The translations under genes were made by a program, and so were the position numbers. From the NCBI GenBank assembly GCA_002077045.2, contig KZ111144.1, positions 1,557,244 to 1,621,243 of the forward strand: 64,000 bases of DNA, read 5' to 3'. This DNA comes from Rachicladosporium sp. CCFEE 5018 (lineage: Eukaryota > Ascomycota > Dothideomycetes > Cladosporiales > Cladosporiaceae). The number at the start of each line of letters is the position of its first letter. Position 1 is the first letter of the stretch. Positions 20,220 to 28,999 of this stretch are shown piece after piece. The notes beneath the pieces are model-generated. The model was not told the DNA's origin. It saw only the letters and a list, made by a program, of their open reading frames with translations, and made no database searches.

Positions 20220-21695
20220 CTACCTCCCATTCTCCACCCCCAACACCCCCGTCCCCTTCCCCTGCAAACTCTCACCAACCCTATCAGCAAACCCCTTCAA
20301 CCCCGCACTCGCACTACTCTGACTCCGCTTCCTCACACTCCTCCTAAGCGCCTGCTGCGCGAGCACCTCCTCGGCAGCCTCTTCGGCCAAGATCTTCCGA
20401 CCGCCTGCAGTCGATGAAGAGTCGTCGAGGACTTGCTGCCGACCGCCGGCAGCTTGATAGAGCGCTTTGCCGCGTGGGATGGCGGGCTGGGTGACGGAGT
20501 GCGTTGTGCGGGCTGTGGAGGAAGCGTTGGAGACGTCGGCTGTGTAGGGTGCTGCGCCTTCGCGAACGCTTTCGGTCGCTTCCGAGCCAGTGATGGAGTT
20601 GCTGTACTCGGTATCGATTTTCTTTTGCGCTGCTAGACGCGCGCGTTCGTAGCGAGCTGAGACATCCCCACCCGTCCACTTCGTGCCGAGGAAGGTATCC
20701 CAGAACGTGAAGAACGGCTGGCTGAAGTTCGTCTTGATGCCCCAGCTTTGGTGGTGCACGTCGTGGTAGCCCGCATTGTTGCTTGTGAGGTGCTGAAGAG
20801 GGTCCCAGGGGAAAGCATACCCACAGTGATCGTCTACGGTCTTGATCGTGCTGATTGTGAAAAACCACATGCTCTGTCGCGTCGTCATGCCGGTTAGTGC
20901 GTAGCCGAGTGCTGCGCCGCAGGTATCCAGCAGGAAACCCTCGAATGGGTGGTTGTATAGCGCGCCGTACGCGTAGGGGACGTACAGTCGGTGGTGCCGT
21001 GAGTGCCAGGTCGTGTACATCCACTTATTCATGTGCATGGCCCGGTGAAGGAAGTACTGCCACGTATCCACGATCAAGATCGCCACCACAAACTGTATCG
21101 CTGGAATTCCCAGATGATATATCGCCTTTGCGACTTGGATCTCCCAGTCTGCGAACGCTGGCGCAACGACTTCTTGTCCACGCTGCAGCACGACCTGCGT
21201 AAGCTCCGGGTAGACGCCTCCAGCTAGTGCTCCGGACAGCATTGCATTCTCACTGCTCATGCTCTTCGCGTCCAGACCCACCAGGCTCAGCAGACCCGGA
21301 ATGCCCCATTGCGCTCTCCTGACCCACTGCGCCCACCACGCGACGTCCCATTCTTCCCTCCCTCCCATCGCTTCCTTGTCCAGCACCGTCAACGCAATTC
21401 CCACGCCTGTCTGAATAACTTGCTGTATCACTACATCCCTCAGCACCTCCCACCGGCTGACATGGTTCCGCTTGAGCACCTCAGCCGGAGTGTGTAGTCG
21501 GTATTGTGGGAAGAGATCGAGTGTGTCAATTGCGTGAAAGAGGCCGGACATGGCCCAGTACGCTATCACTAACAGAGCAGGGCCAAGGTAGGCGTCGGAT
21601 ATCCATGGTAGGAGGGGCGGAAGAGGGTACAGGGTGTATTCAGGAAGAGGCGGAAGCGCGTAGGGCGAGGTGAGGTTCGCCATTGTGTCGGCCAT
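20220..21695 (-). CDS. SUR2: Sphinganine C4-hydroxylase (Sur2-type), copy A, full length
   Basis: 491-residue ER membrane protein of the fatty-acid-hydroxylase/sterol-desaturase superfamily. Start chosen at 21695 (MADTMANLTSPYALPPLPEY), the first ATG; the open frame upstream has none. Hydrophobic segments lie around residues 37-55 and 195-212. The three His boxes that bind the di-iron centre are HRAMH (217-221), HSRHH (231-235) and HDVHH (311-315), with the Sur2-typical HHRLYVPYAYGALYNHP stretch. Reaction in the family: hydroxylation of sphinganine to phytosphingosine in long-chain-base synthesis. The ~110-residue tail after the domain is Ala/Ser/Arg-rich and extends beyond the yeast enzyme. 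This copy keeps the original frame; copy B is shifted in the tail. Confidence 0.9.
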   Translation of the reverse strand: MADTMANLTSPYALPPLPEYTLYPLPPLLPWISDAYLGPALLVIAYWAMSGLFHAIDTLDLFPQYRLHTPAEVLKRNHVSRWEVLRDVVIQQVIQTGVGIALTVLDKEAMGGREEWDVAWWAQWVRRAQWGIPGLLSLVGLDAKSMSSENAMLSGALAGGVYPELTQVVLQRGQEVVAPAFADWEIQVAKAIYHLGIPAIQFVVAILIVDTWQYFLHRAMHMNKWMYTTWHSRHHRLYVPYAYGALYNHPFEGFLLDTCGAALGYALTGMTTRQSMWFFTISTIKTVDDHCGYAFPWDPLQHLTSNNAGYHDVHHQSWGIKTNFSQPFFTFWDTFLGTKWTGGDVSARYERARLAAQKKIDTEYSNSITGSEATESVREGAAPYTADVSNASSTARTTHSVTQPAIPRGKALYQAAGGRQQVLDDSSSTAGGRKILAEEAAEEVLAQQALRRSVRKRSQSSASAGLKGFADRVGESLQGKGTGVLGVENGR

Positions 21696-22213
21696 GCAGT
21701 TGTAGAAGTAGAGGAACAAGTAGATTGGTATTAAGGCGCCCGAGCGGCGCTGTTATGTAGCTGCACAACCACTCCGCGCGAATCCGAGAGCTCGCTATTG
21801 AGGTGCCTTGGTGCACGCGGTCAGGAGATGAGATCGGGGTCACGTCGCTTGCAGAATTCGTGAGGCGGCGGCGTGATGTGATCGCAGTCGCGTTGATGGG
21901 AAGGAACGTATTGAGGTCAATTATGAATATGGTATAGCAAAACGAACAGGATGAGTAGGTAGTGGTCGAGCAGGCAGAGATGATGGGGCTGCGGCTAAGA
22001 TTGATCGATTCATGCACGTCAGGCTCGGCATAATGTTCCGGGTGGCAAATGGAACCTCGATGGAAGTAGGGTCATCGAGGCAGAGGTATCTCGTGTATTG
22101 TTGTAATTGTAGTAAGGATTTCGGACAGCGTACGTACTGCTAGATAACTGATCTCATCTGCTTCTTATTTCCGGCGCTGGTAAACCCCTTCTATCTGGTC
22201 TCAAGCCTCGACC
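21696..22213. promoter_or_regulatory. Divergent intergenic region, SUR2 copy A and LysM gene
   Basis: 518 bp between two start codons facing away from each other, so it must hold both promoters. Homology to copy B is visible up to base 21750, where the window ends for copy B. No specific element recognised. Confidence 0.5.
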
Positions 22214-23082
22214 ATGGCTTCCTCTTCGTGCGCCACCTGCGCCCAATCCTACTCCTCCCCCCTCGACCCCATCTCGGAGAAACCACTCTTCCCAGGCCGA
22301 GACCTTCTCTGTTGCGGCCGCTCAATCTGCGCCCGCTGTCTCAATCAGAACAAACGCTACGAGACCTACTGTCCATACTGCCAAATCTCTACGGAACCCT
22401 CAGCCCTACCCCAAGGCCTCCGTGATCCGCCAGCATATTCGCCATCATCAAGTGACTGGACCGGACCTCCACCGGTGGACTCAGCGCAAGGCAGTGATGA
22501 CGATGGAAAGCCGCCACCGTACTCGGCGAACGGGGTAGGGTTTACGGGGAGCGAGAAGGCTGGTGGCGAGGTGGCAGAGGATGTATTGCATTTCGTTACG
22601 CCGGACGATACGATGTTGAGTCTTTCGCTGGCTTATGGCGTGCCGTTGATTGCGTTGCGAAAGGCGAACAACGTCTTCGCAGATCACCTACTACAGGCGC
22701 GACGAACGATTCTGGTGCCGGGGGAATACTACAAAGGCGGCGTATCGCTTTCGCCACAGCCGCTAGAAGACGAGGAGGAGCTGCTCAGGAAGAGCAAAGT
22801 GCGGAGGTGGATGATGGCGTGTAAAGTCGCAGAGTGAGTCTACTATTCCTATTCAGCTGACTTTCTCGCGCTGATGAACTGACAAGCATTGCTCCTTCGC
22901 TCAGATATGATGTCGCCACTCTGTACCTCGAGCAAAACGAGTGGGAGCTAGAGGCGGCTGTTGAGTCGTATCGAGAAGACGAGCGATGGGAGAAGGAGCA
23001 TCCGCTCGAAGCCCAGCAAAGGGCGAAGAAGGGCAAGTCGGCGAAGGTGACCGGCATGAGACGATTCGTTGGGACGACATGA
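22214..23082 (+). CDS. Zinc-finger / LysM / UBA-like domain protein
   Basis: 265-residue protein, exons 22214-22833 and 22905-23082, intron 71 bp (GTGAGT..CTCAG). The N-terminus (residues 6-58) has paired cysteines (CATC, CCGRSICARC, CPYC) like a small treble-clef or RING-like zinc module. A Pro/Ser-rich linker follows, then a LysM domain at about residues 122-170 (VTPDDTMLSLSLAYGVP, ALRKANNV, RRTILVPG). The second exon contributes a UBA-like helical segment (EYDVATLYLEQNEWELEAA). There is no signal peptide, so the protein is likely cytosolic, unlike secreted chitin-binding LysM effectors. Intracellular LysM proteins with such a finger are widespread in ascomycetes but have no firm function. 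The 'c-ACCATGG' start context is good. Confidence 0.85.
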
Positions 23083-23578
23083 ACCAGTTTCGAATCGTCA
23101 AGACCACCACTTCCTCGAAGGCCCTCGAGCACCAGCTGCACGACTTGATGGAGTTACGATCAGATGAATGCATTGAAGGGAATGAATGCTGGGACTGCGA
23201 ACGCTTGCTCTGCACATTCGACGTTGGCTTTCTGAGGCACATGGAGTTGGCCCCAGAATCGAAGATCCCACGCCTGGTAGAGCTCAAGAAGCGAGATGCG
23301 CCTATTACTGGATCTGTCCCACCACTCATACGCGCAATTCACATTACTTATCGCATTTCGCTGCGTTCTTCATCGATGCCAGAACCAAGAGATCCATTGT
23401 TGAAAGTTTTGATTCATTTAATAAATCACTCAGACTGCAAAGTTACGCAAGAGTTTGGTTTGGTAAAGACAATGTCGGTCGACTCGGATCCTGGACGAAA
23501 AACGTTGATGTCTCACCTGCTGGACTCGCAAAAGCACGAGCATGCGAGCTCAGCGAGATGAGCAAAGACTTCGATTAG
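23079..23578 (+). pseudogene. Unresolved coding-like stretch overlapping the LysM stop codon; possible frameshifted remnant
   Basis: An ATG at 23079 overlaps the LysM stop codon by four bases (ATGA) and opens a frame reading MNQFRIVKTTTSSKALEH and on to LVELKKRDAP near 23300. From there a different frame looks more protein-like (HFAAFFIDARTKRSIVESF, then to SEMSKDFD and a stop at 23576-23578). No intron with acceptable sites joins the two, so a frameshifted gene or chance open frames are both possible. No family recognised; the second part faintly recalls the HW..ID region of Ulp1-type proteases, which I do not assert. Confidence 0.25.
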
Positions 23579-23749
23579 ATTGATCTTAGGTGACATTGAC
23601 CCGCCGAACGCCAATGCCATCAGCAGGAAAGGCGCCAGCACCCATATTAGGTTCGGTCGTTTGTGCCATGGTAGGTGTGCGACTCTTCCAAATCCATCCG
23701 TCGTCGGTCGAGTACGGTAGTTCGCTGACATACCCCCTCGAGTACTCAA
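23513..23749 (-). pseudogene. Possible 5' relic of an MFS transporter
   Basis: The minus-strand frame contains PWHKRPNLIWVLAPFLLMAL followed by AFGGSMSPKINLI, which resembles the first transmembrane helix and following loop of fungal DHA-type MFS drug/proton antiporters. The frame stops about 20 codons later at 23513 and nothing downstream on this strand continues the transporter, as the LysM gene occupies that DNA. The similarity is from memory and short, so chance is possible. Confidence 0.3.
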
Positions 23750-23850
23750 TGTACGGCCATGTCAAGAGAGGAGGCGAGAGGAAGCCATAGCAGTTCTGGT
23801 GTGTGTGCAGCTTTTCATAACATATGTGTCACCTCCCGAGTGTCCTCTAC

Positions 23851-24300
23851 ATGTCTTTGTTCAAAGGTCTGCGCGCACAGATAGACAGAATCGACACGTA
23901 CATGCGCATGCCCGCGCCAATACCTCCGCCGACGCACCATCAGAATCCCAACGCCTTCACGATACCGGGCGGCAGTCTTGCACGAGGCGGTTGGACCAAG
24001 CTAGTGGTACGCTTTCGCGAATATGCACCGTTATTGCTGGCGCCATCTGCCACGGGGCATGCTGCCACATACACCGCACAGATTCGCAATAGATTGAAGA
24101 GTGTTACCACTAGCAACCAGAAGTGCTTCTCAAGTTCTCCGCAAATCTCGGTGGACAATCAGCATCGCACGAAATGGCGCGTGGCATATATATATAGTGG
24201 GACATGTTGCACTGTCAGAGCGTTGGGATGCATATCATTGTACAGTATCACGGCAATCCCGTTTACCAGGCTATTGTATTTTCCGCTGATGGAAGTATAG
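23851..24300 (+). CDS. Hypothetical small protein
   Basis: An open frame of 149 codons from ATG at 23851. It begins MSLFKGLRAQIDRIDTYMRM, has a Pro-rich segment and GGSLARGGWTKLVVRF. No family, signal peptide or membrane segment recognised, and there is no second copy in the window to test conservation. It could be a real orphan gene or chance; the C-terminal half looks less protein-like than the first half. Confidence 0.22.
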   Translation: MSLFKGLRAQIDRIDTYMRMPAPIPPPTHHQNPNAFTIPGGSLARGGWTKLVVRFREYAPLLLAPSATGHAATYTAQIRNRLKSVTTSNQKCFSSSPQISVDNQHRTKWRVAYIYSGTCCTVRALGCISLYSITAIPFTRLLYFPLMEV

Positions 24301-24483
24301 GCTTACGATCATGTTGTATTCGAGCTTCTTCGCTCAGAGCTGTCACGTCTCGGCTCTGATTGGCTGTGACGCGGCATCTGTCGTCACTTCCACCACCTCG
24401 CAAGGTAAGAGCATGGCCTGCTCACATCTTCCAGTCCTCCGTTCCTCACCTCGAAACATGTAGCTCTTGGCACATACGCCAAG

Positions 24484-25983
24484 ATGGCGCATCAATCAAT
24501 ATGGCGGCGTGCCAAAGACGAACTCGGCCTTACCACCCTCCTCAACTCCCCCCGCGACGTCCACCTCCTGCTCCTCACACGATGCATCCGGATGTTCGCC
24601 TATGGCTCTAGCACCCTAATCCTCGCCATCTACTTCGCCGCCCTAGGCCACTCAGACACCAAGATCGGCCTCTTCATGACCCTCACCCTCGTCGGCGATG
24701 TGGCCATCAGTCTCCTCCTCACGCTCGTAGCCGATAGACTCGGTCGACGCAAGATTCTCGTCGCTGGCGGGCTGCTCATGGCGCTCTCTGGCGTTGTGTT
24801 CGCGAGTTTTGAGAGTTATTGGATTTTGCTTGCCGCGGCGGTGGTGGGGGTTATCAGTCCGAGTGGGAACGAGATTGGGCCTTTTAGGGCTGTGGAGGAG
24901 AGTACGTTGGCGCATTTGACGGATGCGAAGACGAGGTCGGATGTTTTTGCTTTTTATGTTGTTGTTGGGACGCTGGGTGCTGCGGCGGGGTCGCTGACGT
25001 GCGGATGGCTCACACAGTCGCTCATCTCTGCCGGCTGGACGGAAGTCAGCTCCTACAGAGTGGTCTTCTGGGTTTACGCGATCGCAGGCTTGACCAAAGC
25101 TGGCATCACCCTGCTTCTCAGTGAGGCTTGCGAAGCGCCGAAACCCACGGCAGTCTCGGCAGATGGAGGGGACGAGCAGCAAGCCTTCCTCCCCACCCAA
25201 CCCACCACTCCCGCAACCCCACCACCGAAGAAATCCACCTCCCTCCTAGCGCAGATCTCCCCCTCCTCCCGCCTCATCTTGCTCAAGCTCTGCGGCCTCT
25301 TCTTCTTCGACTCCCTAGCCAGCGGCATGGTACCCAATTCCCTCGTAGCATTCTACATGGAACGCAAATTCGCCCTTCCCCAGGGGAAACTCGGCACAAT
25401 CATAGCCATAGCCGGGATCATGTCGTCTATCGGGAACATCTTCGCCTCCGCGATCGCAAAGCGGATCGGCCTGGTGAAGACGATGGTATTCACGCACCTT
25501 CCATCCGCCATCTTGCTCGCCTTGGTCCCGCTCCCGCCCTCCGTGATCATCACGGTGATCATCCTGGTCGCACGCGCAAGTCTGTCGTCCATGGACCAAG
25601 CGCCACGGAGTGCTTTCCTATCCGCTGTTGTGTTACCGAATGAGCGGACGGCGGTAATGGGTATTGTGAATACAATTAAGACTATGAGTCAGAGCTCTGG
25701 GCCGCTTCTGACGGGGAGTCTGGCTCAGAGCGGGAATTTCTGGATTGCGTTCGTGGTTGCGGGCACGCTGAAAGCTGGGTATGATGTCGGGATGTTGACG
25801 ATGTTCGTTAGTATGAGGCTTGAGGGGGATAAGTCAAAGGGCGGTGAGGTTGAGGGGGAACGGCACGAGTTGAGGGAGGCTTCTCAAGGACACGAAGGGA
25901 GGTTATCTTTCGATGATTTGTCTAGCGATGAGGATGCTGGGGACCATCGGAATCTTGCGGCGAGCAATAAGACGAGGCCATGA
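24484..25983 (+). CDS. MFS transporter, intact
   Basis: Intron-free 499-residue polytopic membrane protein of the major facilitator superfamily. The first half has motif A after TM2 (DRLGRRKIL, residues 81-89), and about 12 hydrophobic segments can be counted. The two halves are separated by a cytoplasmic loop rich in Pro/Thr (residues ~220-255). The second half ends in a Gly/Glu/Ser-rich acidic C-terminal tail of ~55 residues. The N-terminus lies in the cytosol (MAHQSIWRRAKDELGL). A SPSGNEIGPFRAVEEST loop marks the subfamily that includes uncharacterised fungal and bacterial transporters; the substrate cannot be inferred. Not related to the broken sugar transporter at 37725. Confidence 0.87.
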   Translation: MAHQSIWRRAKDELGLTTLLNSPRDVHLLLLTRCIRMFAYGSSTLILAIYFAALGHSDTKIGLFMTLTLVGDVAISLLLTLVADRLGRRKILVAGGLLMALSGVVFASFESYWILLAAAVVGVISPSGNEIGPFRAVEESTLAHLTDAKTRSDVFAFYVVVGTLGAAAGSLTCGWLTQSLISAGWTEVSSYRVVFWVYAIAGLTKAGITLLLSEACEAPKPTAVSADGGDEQQAFLPTQPTTPATPPPKKSTSLLAQISPSSRLILLKLCGLFFFDSLASGMVPNSLVAFYMERKFALPQGKLGTIIAIAGIMSSIGNIFASAIAKRIGLVKTMVFTHLPSAILLALVPLPPSVIITVIILVARASLSSMDQAPRSAFLSAVVLPNERTAVMGIVNTIKTMSQSSGPLLTGSLAQSGNFWIAFVVAGTLKAGYDVGMLTMFVSMRLEGDKSKGGEVEGERHELREASQGHEGRLSFDDLSSDEDAGDHRNLAASNKTRP

Positions 25984-26313
25984 GGCTAGGTAGATACATG
26001 GGAATGACTCTGATATAAATATGAATATTTCGCTTCGCTGCCAGTCGATTGTGGTCGGAGTCAGCACATCACACCTCAGACATCGTACTAGATAGGAAGA
26101 CAAAGTAGACTCGGGGTAGGATGAAATGTATTCTCGGAGTAGGATGACAGTCGTAGTTCTCATGTGCTACCTGACAGGTAAACAAAACTGTATGTGCTCG
26201 TCTCGGACCTAACAAGAAATCCGCTCCGCTACTCGATCACATTATGATCCCTCATCTCCGCGGTGTCGCAGACTTTGTAGACACACAATGATATTCATCA
26301 TCAAATCGCCAAA
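25984..26313. other. Intergenic between convergent MFS and bZIP genes
   Basis: 330 bp of A/T-richer sequence between two convergent stop codons, so it should hold two 3' UTRs and polyadenylation sites (an ATAAATATGAATATTT run lies near 26018). Nothing else seen. Confidence 0.5.
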
Positions 26314-28037
26314 CTACTCCACCTTCCCACCGCACCTCCTCGCAGCCCGATCAAGCTTATCAAGCAACACATCCAACCCACCCGGCGCCATCTCAGTCGC
26401 AGCAATACCAAAGTCCACACCCGACCCAGCCAACACCTCAACCGGGCACGGCCCAACAGGCACATCCAAGACAGCAAAAGCATTCACACTCCTAAACTGA
26501 TTGAAATTCATCGCCTGAAACCCATTAAGATTCAGCTTGCTGAAATCGTTTTCTGGGATCATCGCCAGACCAACCCTCTCATTCCCACCTTGCGAAGGGC
26601 GAGGCTGCTGAGTCTGAGGTGAGAAGGGCTGTTGCTGTTGCTGAGGCTGGGATTGCGGGAGCTGCAGCTGCGAGGCGTCGAACTTGAGGAACTCGGGCTT
26701 GATGTCTTCGTGCTGGGGCGTTGGCTGGACGAGGGGAGCTTGTTGTTGTTGCTCTGGGGCAGGCGTCGGCTGAGGAGCTTGTTGCGGTTGGGACTGCATC
26801 TGCGGCATGCCGAGGACGGAAGGGTCTTTGCTGATGTCGTTGATGAACGGCGTGAATGCTGGGTGGCGGAGGAGAGTCTCGATCAGGCCGCGGTAGCGCT
26901 CGTTCTCTTGCATGAGTGCTGTGTTCTCGCTGCGGAGGGTCGATGCTTCTTGGACTTTGACGGCGACTTCCCCTTCGAGTTGACCGATGTACTCTGTGAT
27001 CCTGTTAGTATCTGTGACGTGACACTGTGATGACGGTGATGCTTACCCTTCCTCCTCGACCGGAAAGCGCGAGCAGAGACCTTATTACGCAGCTGCCTAC
27101 GCTCCTTGCTCGACAGCTTCTTACCCTCATCAGAGGCGAGGAGACGTTCATCCTCGTCCATCTCCTCTTCGTCCTTGCGCATGCGCGAGATGTGTGAATG
27201 ATTGCCATCAGGCGAGTCACCATCATCGCCAGACGCACTGCTGTTCTGGCGCATCTGGTTGAGCAGGCGCGAGATGCTCTCCTCGACGTGCGGCTCAGTG
27301 ACGTGGGCAGGACGCTTGCCACTGCTGTTGCTCTGGCTGTTGTTCTGGCTCTGCTGGGACGAGGACCCTTGACTAGAACCAGCAGCGCTGTTGGCGACTT
27401 GACGGAACTGCTGGTGCTGAACCTGCAGCTTCTGCTGACAATGCTGCATAGCATGGGTCTGTGCCGCCTTCTCCATGGCAGCTTGCTGAGCCTGCTGGGA
27501 GTGCATGCCAGGCCACAAGCGACCGACACGGCTAGTCTCCTCCTGTCCACCAATGCTATTAGGATCAACAAATGCATCCGCCTGAACGTCCGTAGCAGTC
27601 GGGGGGAAGAACATAGGCGGCATAGGAGCCTGGCCAAAGTCTACGGTCATGTCGGTGTCCAAGTCGAATCCAGTGTTGTACCCACTGAACCCATCAAAGG
27701 TCATGTCAATCCCAGTGTTGTAGCCGCCATCGAACATCTGTGGCTGCATAGGCAGATGCGACATACTGCCAACAGGAATGCCAACCTGCTGCCTATGCTG
27801 AGTGTAGTCATGACTCGGCCCACTGAATTGCTGTCGCTCATCGGACTGTCCATACGGGCTCAGTGCATTCCAGTCCTGCATCGCATTGTTGTGTGGCGAG
27901 CGAGAAGACGAAGCAGTCACAGGCGACTGCTGCGTAGTGCTCTGATTGAAGTCGAAGAAGTTGTCCATGTTGAAGTCCTCGGTCTTGACGACGGGTCTGG
28001 CAGCGGTGGCCATGGCGGCGTGTTGCGTGGCAGACAT
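26314..28037 (-). CDS. bZIP transcription factor
   Basis: 556-residue nuclear protein, exons 27047-28037 and 26314-26993, intron 26994-27046 (53 bp). The basic region is LSSKERRQLRNKVSARAF followed by RSRRKEYIGQLEGEVA, with the N-x-x-S-A-x-x-F-R signature. The intron lies exactly between basic region and leucine zipper (AAG G|AG TAC), and only the spliced form gives the heptads L..V..L..N..L. N-terminal Gln/Asn/Ser-rich sequence and a C-terminal polyGln/Pro segment look like activation regions. The layout and basic region recall the MeaB-type bZIPs of aspergilli, which act in nitrogen regulation; I regard this as likely but unproven. The 960-bp upstream region is long, as is common for regulators. 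Confidence 0.88.
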
Positions 28038-28999
28038 GTGTGGCGAAGGTTTGCGAATGCCTTGGGGTGCCTTACGGGCGGGTTTGACGATGCTTTAGGT
28101 GTGTTGTTGATGGGTTGCGTGGTTGTCGACCCCTCAGCTGCAGGCCTCGTCTCCGGCTGACGCGGCACCAAGATTCGTGGCTCGAGTCGCTTGAAAGTGC
28201 GCAGATTCGTCCTTCCTCGTGCGGTCAGGACTGATAACGAGTGTCGACGGTGATGATGAGAGTCGTAGAAGAGTTGGTCGTGATGGTGGAACGATTGTGA
28301 GATGGAGGTTGAAAGTGCACGACTTGGAATGGGCGTTGAGCGACATGCTGAAACGAGTGCACTGCCCCTCGGCCAGTGACAAGCCCGTCGCCGTCACGAT
28401 AAAGTTGGAAGGAAGGGCATCGACCAATCACAGCTTTCTCTCGGTGAAGTCTGGCTCCGTTCACTTCGTATCGCATTTTACCCATCGCCCCTGCCTCCGC
28501 TTGCTGTTTGCTCGACAGCATTCGCTCAAACACCACCCATGCTGTCATCTTCGACCTCGAAAGACAATGTTGCGCTCATGACAGCACCCAGCTTCCCGTC
28601 CTCTGCCAATTCATCTGACGCCTTCCAAGCAACAACCTCTGGGCGAAAGCCTTCACTTGCCGTCACACCCTTCCTCACCCACGCCGCGGACCGACAAGCA
28701 GAGTGAAATCTTGGCTAAACCACGAATTCTGCTGCCTTCGCCAAAGTTGCCAAATGCTCGGAAGTCGGATTCGCTCGTCCACGTGACCCTCCTCCCTAAG
28801 CACACACATGATAGGCCAGCCCTGCCAACTTGCTAACATACTGGCAACTCACCGCCCTGTCACTAGCGCGTCTTTCACAAACGGCGAAGGTGATTTGTCG
28901 TGTGGTGCGGCTACCTCGGAATGAGACGAAATATTATTGCTATGGAATCATTGAATCAGTATCCCTTCTCCATCTCCGCTTCCGCTGCCCCTAGAGCTG
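28038..28999. other. Intergenic, bZIP promoter and 3' flank of membrane-protein gene
   Basis: 962 bp. Upstream of the bZIP start on the minus strand; the far end is the 3' flank of the membrane-protein gene. Open frames inside are short and low in coding character. No upstream-ORF candidate, tRNA or repeat clear enough to call. Confidence 0.45.

Larger units (their letters stand above)
372..21750 (+). repeat. Segmental/homeologous duplication, copy A (visible part)
   Basis: Ten genes in the order and orientation repeated at 41340-64000. Offsets step from 40968 to 42250 through a few indels: +284 upstream of the haloperoxidase gene, +206 in an NmrA intron, +706 before the GFA gene, and +7 in SUR2. 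The left end of homology is set by the gap, the right end by the window edge, so the true extent is larger. Confidence 0.97.
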
